DNA of 64,000 nt from Bactericera cockerelli (GCA_024516035.1 CM044964.1:28535778-28599777), one strand, 5' to 3'; counted from the stretch's first letter, positions 31,145 to 43,000 are shown. Made by a program: numbers and translations. Notes: generated by a model from the letters alone, not told the origin.

Positions 31145-31263
31145 ATTTATAATTTAGACAAGTATATATATGAATAAAGTTAATAAATAATAGGTATGTA
31201 TATATGCAAAAAAAATCCACAAAAGAAAATAAATAATAAATAAAATATCTGCTTAATAGATAC

Positions 31264-32754
31264 CTAATCTCCTAAATGGGGACTGGGTACATTATCATAC
31301 ATTTCCACATCACAAAGTTCAGATTTATTATTTTGAATATCATTACTATTATTATGTTCACTATCTTGGGTTAATACATTACTCATCATTAAAGTCTTAG
31401 GAACATTCCCACCTACAACATTAGAATAAGAAGTGCTACTATTGGTTGATAAGTTATTCATCTGCCGTTCGACTTCTTTCACACTCGGATTTTCGTCGTG
31501 GGCTCCTCTGGCTGTCTCAGTACGAGTTTCAATGTGGAAGTTATTCTTAACAGGAACAATTTGATTTTCCTTGGAATTAAAAGTTGTATTTTGACGAGCC
31601 TTCTTACCCTCAGTAGAAACTTGGGTGTCTCTCCTTTTGTTGACATATCTGTTTTCGGATCGATTGTCTAGTGTTCTCTTGTTTACATTACGTGCATTAC
31701 TACTAGATGTATACGGCAAAGGTTTTGAAATATATTTCCTTATCGGTTCCTCAAGTTGTGATTTTTGAAACGAGAAAACCCTTGGAAAATTATTATCCAT
31801 CTCAAGAAGTGCAGCAAATGAGTTCTGAGTTTTGACAGCGTAGGTTCGAGTTGTAATTTCTCTAGGGACAGCTTTAGATGCTTCTTGGAAGACCATCCTG
31901 CGTGTGCTCATCAGGTATTTGATTTCTTTTTGTCTTTTCATTTCAGTACAAACTTCATCACCAGGTTTATGAGATCTATCACAGTTAACACATTTCATAT
32001 CTGTAGGGCTAGCACACGTGTGTACTTGATCATTTGTCACTGGAAGGTAGCACTTTCTGCATAACTGGGTACCACGGCATACTTTACTGGTGTGACCAAA
32101 CTTCGAGCAAGTGAAACATTGAACAACACGCTGGATGAACGGCGCGCACTCAATTTTACAATAATACAGGAACACATGAGTAGGTATATCCTGACCTCGG
32201 AATACAATTTTGACACTGCGGCTCTTTCCATACACCGGCGAGGGTGCACCAGGAAGGGAGATTCTTCTATTGAGTCTCTGGACAGACACAACTTTGAAGT
32301 CTCCTGTATTGATTGATTGCTGAATCTCATCATCTTCAAATTCCTCGTCGATATCACGGAGAATCGCAACTTTGTTCACAAATACAAAAGGAATGAAAGC
32401 ATTATAGTTTTTCTGGAGCTCGGCGTTCGTTACGATCTCGTTCGCAGTCTTTGCATTCGCACAAGTAATCAGCAACTTGCTCTTATTGAGACGCATTACT
32501 TGTCTTACGTCAGCAGCTACACTCACTGAAGCTTCAAGCATTTTACCCACTTTCTGATTATGGATGAATGGAATCGACTCATCGGTAGGATCACGTTTGG
32601 ATTGTATAATCAGTTTATAGGAGTCATACGTCTGATGGTCTTCGTATAGAATTGTTTCACGCTCTTTCGGCTCCTTGGGCCCCACTCCAAGCGATGGAGC
32701 TGGAGGCAGCGGGGGCGGTGGCGGGGGGGACCCCCCGCCATCACCAGTTTCCAT
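31264..32754 (-). CDS. LINE ORF1, Gag-like nucleic-acid-binding protein
   Basis: An intact frame of 496 residues. A Pro/Gly-rich N-terminus (residues about 5-25) is followed by an RRM-like central region. Cys/His clusters then appear: CFTCSKFGHTSKVC (a CCHC zinc knuckle), CRKCYLPVTNDQVHTC and CVNCDRSHKPGDEVC. The second half is Asn/Ser-rich and low in complexity. In I-type elements this protein coats the element RNA. It is intact while ORF2 is broken. Confidence 0.88.
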   Translation of the reverse strand: METGDGGGSPPPPPPLPPAPSLGVGPKEPKERETILYEDHQTYDSYKLIIQSKRDPTDESIPFIHNQKVGKMLEASVSVAADVRQVMRLNKSKLLITCANAKTANEIVTNAELQKNYNAFIPFVFVNKVAILRDIDEEFEDDEIQQSINTGDFKVVSVQRLNRRISLPGAPSPVYGKSRSVKIVFRGQDIPTHVFLYYCKIECAPFIQRVVQCFTCSKFGHTSKVCRGTQLCRKCYLPVTNDQVHTCASPTDMKCVNCDRSHKPGDEVCTEMKRQKEIKYLMSTRRMVFQEASKAVPREITTRTYAVKTQNSFAALLEMDNNFPRVFSFQKSQLEEPIRKYISKPLPYTSSSNARNVNKRTLDNRSENRYVNKRRDTQVSTEGKKARQNTTFNSKENQIVPVKNNFHIETRTETARGAHDENPSVKEVERQMNNLSTNSSTSYSNVVGGNVPKTLMMSNVLTQDSEHNNSNDIQNNKSELCDVEMYDNVPSPHLGD

Positions 32755-32872
32755 ACTAGCGACGCGCTCTATCGCATAGTGATAGAGCTATCACGAGCTT
32801 GAAGAAATGGCAGAGAAAAGCGAGAGAGGAAAATTTTCCAAGTGTTCAAATAATAATTTATTGTGAGTGGCC

Positions 32873-32883
32873 AAAATAGGAAA
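32873..32883 (+). repeat. 11-bp target-site duplication (left)
   Basis: AAAATAGGAAA, matched exactly at 33942-33952 on the other side of the truncated LINE. Confidence 0.8.
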
Positions 32884-33941
32884 TTTTTTTTTTTTTTTTT
32901 TTTTTTAACACAACATAATAAATAGATAAAATACATAACATGTACATTAAAATTATAGGTAAAATATTTCATCAAGCGCTCTAGTGCTTGGTATAGTGTC
33001 CCTCACACACTCGGCATTACCTCGCTGAATTGCCATCGACAGACGTTGTATTAAAAATTGTCTCGATCTTTCCTCTCCACACGATCTTCTCAAACCTTCC
33101 CCAATCCTGTTTATTAAAATAATGGTTTCTGCCGCCCAAGGACCTAAAGTTTCTACTGCAAATGCTACGAAATTAAAATTTTGCTTGATGATGGAATATT
33201 TGGTGTGTTTTCTTTTTGCAGCACTCTCAGAAGCGTATCCCGGGCCAGCATTTTCATTTATGTTGGATTTTGCCAGAGAATCTGCGCAGGTAGAGTCCCA
33301 AACAAGTGCTTTTCCTTTTTCCCAGGCAACGTTTGTTATACCATCTGGTCGTTTACCATCATCCCTAGAAAGACCAGGAGGTTCCAAACGTGAACTGACA
33401 TTCATAGATTGAAGGGATCGCTTAATGATGTTGTTCAGCTCAGAATGACGTGAATATCTACCACTGCTCTTACAACAACTCAACCCATGATGACCTAATT
33501 CATTCACCGTCTCTCCACATACACATTGATGAGTACGACAAATCTTGCTCCCCAATCTCAGAGCAATGCATATTCTTAATGAATCATTTTCCATGAAAGT
33601 TCCTAGATTTGGAGATGGAAGAGCATGTAACCAAGCTCCAGAAAAAGGATTTTGAATGAGTTCGAATCTTAGCCTGTCTACGTTGGTAGAAAAATGTAGC
33701 GACTGAACAATTCTTTCTACTTCAATTTTACTCCATTGACTCTGACGGTCTCGAACAACAGGAATATTTCCAGGATTCAATACATTCCATGCTTCGAGCG
33801 CCTCTTTCAGATGAGGTAAATTGATCTCATAGTTTTGTAAATGTGTTAAAGTAACCACAAGATCTTTTACTCCAAAAGCAGAGGACAAGAAAGCTGAAAG
33901 AGACAAATCCTGAACTTTCCTGATGCCAAGACCACCTTTAA
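32884..33941 (-). mobile_element. 5'-truncated LINE with poly(A) and target duplication
   Basis: The minus-strand reading starts GGTCTTGGCATCAGGAAAGT, passes through the ORF at 32953-33906 and ends in a poly(A) run (T on plus, about 32884-32906). The 11-bp AAAATAGGAAA duplication on both sides marks a complete insertion event. Confidence 0.85.
32953..33935 (-). pseudogene. C-terminal third of a LINE polyprotein (post-RT, endonuclease-like)
   Basis: An open frame of more than 317 residues that begins in the GGLGIRKVQDLSLSAFLSS stretch typical of the end of an RT domain. Further on are CRTHQCVCGE...LGHHGLSC (a CCHC-like cluster) and then KRPDGITNVAWEKGKALVWD followed by STCADS. RPD-G...VWD-T is compatible with a PD-(D/E)xK restriction-like nuclease core. 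Similar C-termini occur on many invertebrate RT proteins. I cannot assign the clade with confidence. It is truncated at its 5' end, so it has no RT core and is not functional alone. Confidence 0.75.
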
Positions 33942-33952
33942 AAAATAGGAAA
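33942..33952 (+). repeat. 11-bp target-site duplication (right)
   Basis: AAAATAGGAAA, the partner of 32873-32883. Confidence 0.8.
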
Positions 33953-34430
33953 ATTATCCGGACAAGGTTTCAGTAGCTATAGATAATATGTACAGATATA
34001 CTACACGTAAAAAGGGGCACTTTTTTATCACTACGATTTTCAGAAAACTGTTTATACCAAAATGGAGTAAATCACTCAGAAAAGGCTTTTGTAAAGTCCA
34101 AAGTTCAAAATATTCACAATTTAAATTGATTTTAACACTTTTAAACTCAAATCTTAGGAGCAAACGAAAAAGTTACTGACGTAAACAACGGTTGCTAGGA
34201 GAATCGGACCCACGCGATTAATGTTTATCGTAACTTGGACTTTTTGTTACAAATTTTCAATTTCATGCCATTCTTGTATGTACTTGATTCTACTTCATAA
34301 GGGATTTCTTCCAGAGATTATTTAGTTAATAAAACATGTATGTTTCTTTGTATACAAAGAAAGTTTTTTTCTCTCTCTTTCATTCCATAGGCCATAGGCT
34401 AGACGATCCAAGACGATAATTTGATTTTTC
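33953..34430. other. Unannotated spacer
   Basis: AT-rich sequence with no recognised coding, RNA or repeat signature. Confidence 0.5.
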
Positions 34431-34545
34431 TGCCGCGGTAGCTCAGTTTTTTACCACATAATAATGCGTCTTGGGCTTACTGCTGGAATAATGGGACCTA
34501 ATAGTCCTAATCGGGCAGTATAAATAAGGCAATTTTATTATTATT
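34431..34545 (+). mobile_element. SINE family 1, internally deleted
   Basis: The start of the head (GCGGTAGCTCAG) is joined directly to the body (TTTTTTACCACATAATAATG). Box B and the anticodon region are deleted; the tail is normal. Confidence 0.7.
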
Positions 34546-35036
34546 TCAGCCGTTAGAAACTCACCATTCAAATTTGAAACCTCGTGATGCTAGCAATTCT
34601 TTGCCCCACGTAGGCTGGGTGAGGTTAATTTGAGTGGTTTGTGAGTTTCCAGCGAATGGAATACAAAAACCCCTGTCACAAATAAGTGAGACTTTGTTTA
34701 GCCTGAGAGAGAGTAAAGGGACTCTTTTGTCTCATTCTTGCAGGATAAACAGAGTATTGTATAATATGACCATGCGGTTGCGGTTAAACCCAAAAATTAT
34801 TCTACCCGAGAAATTAATAAAAACATCAATTAAAGTAAATAAATTAAAAACAAATTAATATATTCAATACAGTACAAAAATTTAATACATAGTTCAGTTT
34901 TGATTGAAAACAATTCATACTAATTAGCTAATATTATTCCCAGGTATAATTATGATAAAAAGGAATGAAAATATTGGCATTTGCCGTATTAATGAACAGA
35001 ATATTATTTTGGTTTACCTTATACATTTATGTAGGA

Positions 35037-35112
35037 GTCACCGTTGCTGAACGGTTTAGTCCACTAGGCTTGCACGCAAAGTGACCTGCGTTCGAATCCC
35101 AACTTTTCGAAT
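35037..35112 (+). mobile_element. tRNA-like SINE head
   Basis: GTTGCTGAACGGTTTAGTCC ... box B GCGTTCGAATCCC. It resembles the head of family 3 or 4 with the body missing. Confidence 0.45.
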
Positions 35113-35135
35113 TAATATTCCACATTATTTTCTTT

Positions 35136-35235
35136 ATACTCTCGTTGTCAAGTGGTTAACGCGCTAGTCTGGTAATACACGTAGCGTAAGGATCCGTTGG
35201 TTCGAATCCCACCCAATGCATGAATTTTTCCTCAT
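35136..35235 (+). mobile_element. tRNA-derived SINE, family 6, partial
   Basis: TTGTCAAGTGGTTAACGCGC ... box B GGTTCGAATCCC, then TGAATTTTTCCTCATTAA; truncated after that compared with 36143. Confidence 0.65.
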
Positions 35236-35978
35236 TAACCGAACAGAGTTATCGCGGAACAGACAGACAAACGAAAGCCAAATTGTCCAGTGCCCAAGTT
35301 TAAAACAGAACCTCACTCACTGTGTTCTGTTAATTATTACTATTAAGTCCACAAGTAACAACTCAGAAAAACAATTCTTTCCTTATTTCAGGATAAGGAA
35401 AGTATAAAATCTAAGCATTGGGTAGTATCCAATCCACGGATACCGTCGTGATATGACCATGCAGTTGAAAGCGACGTTAAACCCAAATTAAAAAAAAATC
35501 TGTTCCTTAATACGGCTGTGAAATTGAATGAAAGAAATCTTGTGCTCCAATTTAGAAATCTGATAGAGATTAAATTCTTGAATATTCGACCTAAATCCCC
35601 CGTATTTAGTTTTTAAAAATACCCAGTTGCTTAATCATTACCGAAAAATTTAATCTTGAACTTAACTGACCTATGAGATTGTTTAACTGCCTGTTAAGTT
35701 TTGGATTAAAATTCTCCATTAATGGCTAAGTCACTGTTGGGGTAAGTATTTCAAAAACCAAAGGTCTCTTTGTGAAACCAAATTCCATGAAGCTCCAGAA
35801 TTTAACAAAACAAGTTGTTTTGTCAAATGATCATTGGTTTGTCAATACATATTTAATAGAAAAACATATTCTTTGTCAAAATATCTGTTGAAAATTTCAT
35901 AGATTTAGAAACTGGATAACGAATTCTGGTTAAGAACTAAAGCACCGCTTCTGCCTAGGAAATGCCAAAAAAATCTTT
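35236..35978. other. Unannotated spacer
   Basis: AT-rich, with no recognised gene or repeat. Confidence 0.45.
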
Positions 35979-36080
35979 AGAGAAAATGGCGGACACATGC
36001 ACTTAGCATGGTGTCCACCATTTTCTCGTGAGGAAAATCGCGCTCAAGCCTGCTTCACATTGAATGCACAGAGAACATTG
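35979..36080. repeat. Imperfect hairpin, AAAATGGCGGAC family
   Basis: GAGAAAATGGCGGACAC pairs with GTGTCCACCATTTTCTC, followed by GCACAGAGAACATTGGGAGT. It is related to the perfect hairpin at 13718-13778. Confidence 0.65.
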
Positions 36081-36142
36081 GGAGTTTTTCTATGTTTCTA
36101 AATCTATGAAAAATTCAACTCTAAAACTGACCAACTCACCGT

Positions 36143-36348
36143 GCACTGGTAGTCAAGTGGTTAACGCGCTAGTCTGGTAATCCAGGTAGCGTAGGGATCC
36201 GTTGGTTCGAATCCCACCCAGTGCATGAATTTTTCCTCATTAATTTGAGTTTGTGACCACATAATAATGAGACTCTGAGGGTTCGGTGGCAGAAAATGCT
36301 TTGAGCATTAACCTCTCCTGGTGGTTACCTTCCACTAACTAAAGAGTC

Positions 36349-36380
<32 letters not shown>
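36143..36380 (+). mobile_element. tRNA-derived SINE, family 6 (full)
   Basis: The head has 7-bp ends that pair (GCACTGG with CCAGTGC), box A TCAAGTGGTTAACGC and box B GGTTCGAATCCC. The body is TGAATTTTTCCTCATTAATT ... GAGGGTTCGGTGGCAGAAAA, and the end is a TTA microsatellite. Other copies are at 35136, 46498-46710 and 50224 and a body at 50448. Confidence 0.78.
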
Positions 36381-36384
<4 letters not shown>

Positions 36385-36449
36385 CCCTTAGTAGTTCAGC
36401 GGATAGCACAGGAGACTAAATCAGCAATTAGGGGTTTGAGTAGCAATAT

Positions 36450-36870
36450 ATTTCTCATAGAATTTCATAAACTATATTTCATGAAATTCAGTAATACATT
36501 TTTATTCTTAAAGCAGAATATTTCATAATAATTTAATCCTAATTTCATAAAATTCAGGAATATATTTTTATTCTCAATGCAGAATATTTCATAAACCTTA
36601 TTTCATGAAATTCAGAAATATTTTTATTTATTTTTAGAGCAGAACAAATTCATTGTTTCCATTTTCAAAATGAGAATTAATCAGGGACAAATATTTTACA
36701 TAATAATTTATTGGTATTTAAGTTACACTTGGGAATTTGGAAATTCATTTATCTTTTAGTTACAATAATTTAATTGAAGTGTAAATTAATTCATAGTTTG
36801 GTTACAATAATTTAATTACTGAAATGGAAATTAATTCATATTTTAGTTACAATCATTTCATTGAAATTCA
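36450..36870 (+). repeat. Degenerate AT-rich tandem repeats
   Basis: About three copies of a 70-bp unit with TTTCATGAAATTCAG and GCAGAATATTTCATAA, then about three of a unit with TTAGTTACAATAATTTAATT. Confidence 0.55.
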
Positions 36871-36943
36871 TCGGGCCTAAAATCATAAATACATTACACA
36901 CAGAATTAAACGTACTGACAATTTATAAAATGCATATCTTAGG

Positions 36944-37189
36944 GCCGTATTAGGAAACAGGATAAGTAAATCTAAGCCGACCCTTAGATTTTATCAGCTG
37001 ACCAATAGGTATTCTAAAATAAGATTTTCCGCCACAAAGGCTAGCCACAGCTCCGTTACGCCACAGAGCTAATATACAGATTATACAGGTACAAACCCAG
37101 GCTTAGATCTGACCTCTACAGTTGTTGCCAAGGTGAAAGTTAAGGGATAGTGTCCACTAAAATAAAAAATCCTGTTTCTTAATTCGGGC
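36944..37189. mobile_element. MITE (GCCGTATTAGGAAACAGGAT ends)
   Basis: Left end GCCGTATTAGGAAACAGGAT and right end ATCCTGTTTCTTAATTCGGG are inverted repeats, about 246 bp. A fragment of the right half recurs at 50308-50375. Confidence 0.7.
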
Positions 37190-37381
37190 ACCTTAGATAG
37201 AGGAAAAGAGAAATATAGTTACATGGCAATGATCACATTTCTAGAAGGATATTTTGAAATGAAAATGTCGCAAAATTGACAGAAAAGGAATAATTTTGCA
37301 CCATAGCAGAATCTAAAACGTTAGATAAGTCTGAATTTACACAAGCATTACTGCAAACAAAAATTAAAATTTAACTAAAAA

Positions 37382-37572
37382 CCGGTAGCTCAGTGGTAAA
37401 GGCGGCACTCTCTGAATTCAGAGGTCGTGGGTTCGAAACCCAGCCGGGACATGACAAGTTATCCTCCCATTTGGGATTTTTACCACATAATAATATGTCT
37501 TGGGCTTACTGCTGGAATAATGGGACCTTAATGGTCCTTATCGGGCAGTATAAATAAGGCGATATTATTATT
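37382..37572 (+). mobile_element. tRNA-derived SINE, family 1
   Basis: A plus-strand copy with head, box B GGTTCGAAACC, body and GTATAAATAAGGC tail. Confidence 0.8.
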
Positions 37573-37603
37573 AAAAAAAAACCTTGCGTCAATTTAGAAA
37601 TTT

Positions 37604-37729
37604 AGGACGGAATTAGTAGACTTTTAGAAATACCTCTATGGATCTAAGTATCGATTTGCGTATTCTCTTAGACGCGGAAAACCGATCATGAGACTTAAAT
37701 TCTCAAAATTTGTCTTTTAAATTCGCCCT
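37604..37729. mobile_element. MITE, GGGCGGAATTAATAGAC family
   Basis: Ends AGGACGGAATTAGTAGAC ... GTCTTTTAAATTCGCCCT are inverted; the core contains AATACCTCT and GCGTATT. Confidence 0.6.
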
Positions 37730-37734
37730 GAGAC

Positions 37735-37873
37735 TGGGGGAGGCATTAATAGACGTTTTTGTAATGCCTCTGTGGCGCTAAGTCTAGAGATTGCGTATTG
37801 TTTTAAATGGGGAAACTAATGCTTACTTAAGTCATGACTTAAGTTCTCGATTTTGTCTATTCATTTCGCCCTA
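37735..37873. mobile_element. MITE, GGGCGGAATTAATAGAC family (adjacent copy)
   Basis: GGGGGAGGCATTAATAGAC ... GTCTATTCATTTCGCCCT. The core GCCTCTGTGGCGCTAAGTCT also occurs at 52850. Confidence 0.6.
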
Positions 37874-38739
37874 AATTTCTATATAAAAAAAAGTGTCTCT
37901 ATTTCCCTCATCTGTTTAAATCCACAGTAAACTACCGCAAAACTCATAAGTTCATAACATACAACAGCTTTGCTGTTAACAATAAAAATAATTTAACAAG
38001 AATTCATGGTTTTTGCTATGCAAAAAGTCTCACACCAAATTTCATTTGTCTTAAATCTCTCTACACTTGAGTATTCACTTTTAAAATCAAACTCTTCATC
38101 AGTAGCTGTATCGTTAAGATCAAACTACTTAATCGAATTCCATCTCAATGAAAAAGCTATGAATAACGAGACAAACAACTACTATATCATTTAGGTATAA
38201 CATCCAAACAGTATCACTCCAAACACTGGATAAAATCTCACCCAAAAGCACAGAAAACAAAATCTCAATGAAAAAGCCGCACTGTATCTACTATAGCTCA
38301 GCTTTACTAAAAAGTATTATTATTATTATTATAGCTATAGTTCAGTTTTTATCATTCATCTTTAACACTCGACCATTTTTTTCACTCCAAACATTAGGTA
38401 AAAAGCTCCTCCAAAAGTACAGAAAACAAAACTTCAGTTAAAGAGCCGCGTTATATCTCACTATATCCTAGCTATACCTCAGTATTCATCATTCAGCTTT
38501 TAACACTCGACCAGACTTTCACATCAAATACGAAGCAAAATCTTCCCAAAAGCACACAGAACTATACTCAGTCTTTATCTTTAACACTCGAACGGTCTAT
38601 CACTCGCGGTAAAATCTCGCCCCAAACAAAGTCTCGCGGTAAAATCTCAGTTAAAGAGTCGTGCTCTATCTCACTATATCCTAGGTATACCTCTGTCTTT
38701 CACTCCAAATACGTAACAAAATCTCCCAAAAGCACACAG
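37874..38739. other. AT-rich spacer with degenerate CACTC-rich repeats
   Basis: From about 38200 onward, scattered elements (ATCTTTAACACTCGA, TCACTCCAAA, AAAATCTC) resemble a decayed or precursor form of the satellite that follows. No gene is seen. Confidence 0.5.
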
Positions 38740-39700
38740 AACTACACTCAGATTACTCAGTCTTTATATTTAACACTCCACTCAGATTACTCAGTCTTTA
38801 TCTTTAACACTCCACTCAGATTACTCAGTCTTTATCTTTAACACTCCACTCAGATTACTCAATCTTTATCTTTAACACTCCACTCAGATTACTCAATCTT
38901 TATCTTTAACACTCCACTCAGATTACTCAGTCTTTATCTTTAACACTCCACTCAGATTACTCAGTCTTTATATTTAACACTCCACTCAGATTACTCAGTC
39001 TTTATCTTTAACACTCCACTCAGATTACTCAATCTTTATCTTTAACACTCCACTCAGATTACTCAATCTTTATCTTTAACAATCCACTCAGATTACTCAA
39101 TCTTTATCTTTAACAATCCACTCAGATTACTCAGTCTTTATCTTTAACAATCCACTCAGATTACTCAATCTTTATCTTTAACACTCCACTCAGATTACTC
39201 AGTCTTTTATCTTTAACACTCCACTCAGATTACTCAATCTTTATCTTTAACACTCCACTCAGATTACTCAGTCTTTATCTTTAACACTCCACTCAGATTA
39301 CTCAGTCTTTATCTTTAACACTCCACTCAGATTACTCAATCTTTATCTTTAACACTCCACTCAGATTACTCAGTCTTTATCTTTAACACTCCACTCAGAT
39401 TACTCAGTCTTTATCTTTAACACTCCACTCAGATTACTCAATCTTTATCTTTAACACTCCACTCAGATTACTCAGTCTTTATCTTTAACACTCCACTCAG
39501 ATTACTCAATCTTTATCTTTAACACTCCACTCAGATTACTCAGTCTTTATCTTTAACACTCCACTCAGATTACTCAGTCTTTATCTTTAACACTCCACTC
39601 AGATTACTCAATCTTTATCTTTAACACTCCACTCAGATTACTCAGTTTTTATCTTTAACACTCCACTCAGATTACTCAGTCTTTATCTTTAACACTCCAA
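38740..39700 (+). repeat. 34-bp satellite 3' of XPO5 (about 28 copies)
   Basis: The unit is CACTCAGATTACTCA(G/A)TC + TTTATCTTTAACACTC. It is nearly perfect, the main variation being the G/A position. It ends about 95 bases from the XPO5 stop codon at 39795, so it probably lies in the 3' UTR or just after it. Confidence 0.92.
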
Positions 39701-39794
39701 CAGTCTATCACTCGCGGTGAAATCTCGCCACAAAAAGAAAATCTCGCCGTAAAATCTCAGACCAAACAGGTAAAATCTCGCAGCCGAAATCTCG

Positions 39795-40036
39795 TCAGTT
39801 AAACAGCCTTGCTATATCGTCCAGCGCGGCCGGCGTGGCCTCGACGGGACTCTGACGCGGCGGCGGCCGGGGGGGCGGGGCTAGACGCGGCAGCTCCTTC
39901 ACCGTGGCGCGGCACTTGAACAGCTGGCCGAGGTTGCGGCCGAGGATGTGGGAGACCAGCTTGCGGAACATGTCCTTGTGGGCGCGCTCACTGCGGTTGT
40001 TGGCGAGGTCCGCTAGTATAGCGGCCGGGATCACAC
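39795..40036 (-). CDS. XPO5: XPO5 last coding exon
   Basis: Two bases complete a Gly codon, then VIPAAILADLANNRSERAHK and DMFRKLVSHILGRNLGQLFK lead to a Pro/Arg-rich tail and the stop at 39795-39797. Family equivalent: RRKDQFKRLIAGCIGKPLGEQF. The GC-rich tail (PRLAPPPRPPPRQ) is unlike vertebrate XPO5. Confidence 0.93.
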
Positions 40037-43000
40037 CTGAGAGAACACAATGGACATGAGTTTTTTTTTTTTTTTTTTTTTTTCTTTAAAATACTCAATC
40101 ATAATTTATTTACATCAAAATTATATATGTACAAAAGACAATAACATATTAAAAGGTAATGAAAAAACTTGAAAAAAGAAAATGAGTTACTGTGATGCCT
40201 GTGACCTCTAAGTATGAGGTTGTGCTGGCATCACAGGAAAATCATATCATAAGTGACTAATTAATTACAATAATAACAATAATTTTTACCAAACCGTTTC
40301 ACCGACTTCAGTAGCTTCATCGATAAGGCGGCGGACTTGTAACCTGAAGGTCGCTGGTTCAAGTCCCGGTTTTAGCGTAGAGTTCGTAAAGCGAGTTAGA
40401 GTAATGTAATGTAATGTAATAATGTATATTTATTTTAGTTTTTCTTTACAATTTTTGTGACTCTCTCCCTAAGGAATTCTTCTAAGGAGAGACCTTACAA
40501 TGAATTTTACAATAGAGAAATTTAAAAATACAATTTCATATAAATAGGATTGAGTAACTATAAATAGAGTAGTTCTGATATCACGAAAGTGATTAACACA
40601 AATATGATAACTTTTTTTTATCAAACCGTTTCTTTTAAAAATAAAAAAAATAAGAAGTAATATTGAAATATTCGACCTATGATCTTCTCTCTAATTTTCT
40701 ATTACATCCAAGTTTGGCTGCAGATGAAAAGTTAATATTATAATTCTTTTGTTAATCATAAGTGTGATATCAGAATCAATCTAACTCGTCTAACTACATT
40801 TTTTCCATACTTTTTTTTACATTTTTTCCATACTTATTTTTCCCATATTCCATACTTTTTTTACGTGTTTCAATACTTATTTGTCCCATATTCCATACTT
40901 TTTTCCATAAGTTTGGCTGCAGATGAAAAGTTAATATTATAATTCTTTTGTTAATCATAAGTGTGATATCAGAATCAATCTAACTCGTCTAACTACATTT
41001 TTTCCATACTTATTTTTCCCATATTCCATACTTTTTTTACGTGTTTCAATACTTATTTGTCCCATATTCCATACTTTTTTCCATAACTACATTTTTCCAT
41101 ACTTCCATAGGAAGTAAAAATAAATAAATAGATCAAGTCAAAAACTATTCATGTGTTTTGTATTAATCGTTGTGTAATCTCTCACCTCCCCCTGGGCTCG
41201 TGCCGTTATCCGCGTTGCCATTCACGGTGGTCGAGGTCGAAGTCTTGAGCGAGCAATGTGCGAGGATCTTCTCGTCGAACTTGTTGAGATCTTGCTCACT
41301 CAGATTGGGAATGAGGAGCAGCGTGTCTCGGACACAGGGGAACTGGGGTCGCAGCAGTGTGTAGAGTTGCACGGAGAGAATGAGTAGCGCACCCTGGGGA
41401 AAGAATAGTTATTATATAATACATGACTATTTTTCATCGTAACATTAGCTTTTCGATGAGACAAAATACATACGTGTCTCGCTAGAGGACTATAAACAGA
41501 GAACAGACGAGCCAACCCTTACAAGCCAGGCTAGCTTGCAGTTTTCTAAGGGTGTAATGGCTTATAAAGAAAAGTCCAAGTCCTCATGATGGTTGATCGC
41601 ACATAGAAATATGTGGTTCAGGACCCAACTTTGAAATAAAGTTGGCTGGAAACTATCACTCACCCCTCCAGCTGTAGCAAAGCTGGCTACAACAACAACA
41701 AAATACATAACTATATTTACCGTTACATAAGCACTGTAGTTTCTCGGAGGCGTTCTCCGCGAAACTACCGTTTCGCTTGATAATAATAATAATATCGCCT
41801 TATTTATACTGCGAGGTAGTTATCTAATTAAAGTCGTGTTGGTCATGCACATGGAAACCACATCCAAGTCTCTTTATTTGGCAGTCACCACATATGAGAC
41901 AATCACCAAATTTGGAACAGTCACTACATATGGATCATTCACCAAATATGGAATAGTTACCTACTTAGCGTCGTGTTCATCATGCACATAGAACCCTTGC
42001 AGGAGATTAGAGAAGAGGAGACGGGATCTCTATTTGTTTAGAATAGTCACTCAATATGGAATAGTTACGTAATATATGTAGAACAGTTAACTAATATAGA
42101 ACAGAGTTACCTAATATACAGGGTGTCCCGTATACAGATGCAAATATTTTGAGGGTAGGTTCAGCCCACCGTGGACTATCATATGAGCGAAACTTGCAGT
42201 GGGGCATTTTGCTTCGTTAAAGAGTTATGGCCAAATCCCTGTTTTTCCCACAGGTCTAGAGGTCACTTAGATCGATGCACGTTTTTAAAGAAATGGTAGC
42301 CAGTAAGTAATTTTTGACTTCATGTATGTATAGTCATGCATATTTCCCTTGAAATGCTGTTGGTTGCATGATAAAATATTGAAAGACCAGAGAGATATTT
42401 AATCATAAGTTCAATACTTTTCTAAAATTTGATTTTTCCCTGTTTTCCCTTTCGTGAATTTAGAGTACTTCTACAATTGCAATTCTGCGTATCACTAGGT
42501 AAAAAAATACCCTTTGTTATTTTGTTTCAATAAATACAAAGTTCTTTCAGACGCGTGAAGGAACGAATGAGATACGCCTTATCAAACGGCACCAGAAGGA
42601 GAGAAACACATCTTTCAAATTTTGAATCTGGGCGCTATTACATTTTGAAGAACACTCGATGCCTGAAGCGGTCTGTGTGACTATTTTTGTGCCAACTGAA
42701 AGTTATAAATGAAAATTTTCTGAGTACAATTAGTTCTATTAACCAACTATATCAAGCTCTTCAAAAAAAAATCCTAAGATACCTTGCCTTTAAACAACAA
42801 ACAACAATTGGGGCCAACTACTCTGAAATTATGGCAAGCAACAACATAATGAGCCTAGAAAAAAGACGAAACATCATAGATCTCACGTATCTCTACAAAA
42901 TCCTGAACAACCAAATTGACTGCCCAGAACTCCTTGAACAAATCAATTTTAGAGTAAACGTCAGAAGGACTAGATGTGAGGATGTGTTCATGGTTCCATA

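Larger units (their letters stand above)
26811..32870 (-). mobile_element. I-like non-LTR retrotransposon (LINE), near full-length, inactive
   Basis: A minus-strand element with a CCHC-type ORF1 (31264-32754) and an ORF2 with APE-type endonuclease, reverse transcriptase and RNase H (31144 to 27221). It ends in about 390 bp of 3' UTR and a poly(A) run (26811-26826 as T on plus). The RNase H domain plus zinc-knuckle ORF1 points to the I/LOA/R1-type group. ORF2 has a frameshift near 30225 and an insertion at about 28742-28910, so it is not active as given. The 5' boundary is uncertain. Confidence 0.9.

Noticed and set aside
32037..32529. Plus- and minus-strand open frames inside LINE ORF1
   Set aside because: Shadows of the 496-residue ORF1, with no independent motif.
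36143..36225. Functional tRNA gene with paired GCACTGG/CCAGTGC ends
   Set aside because: The same head occurs at 35136, 46620 and 50224 with a common non-tRNA body, so it is a SINE head.
38740..39700. Possible CRISPR-like array (regular 34-bp repeats)
   Set aside because: The units are contiguous with no unique spacers, and the genome is eukaryotic; it is a satellite.
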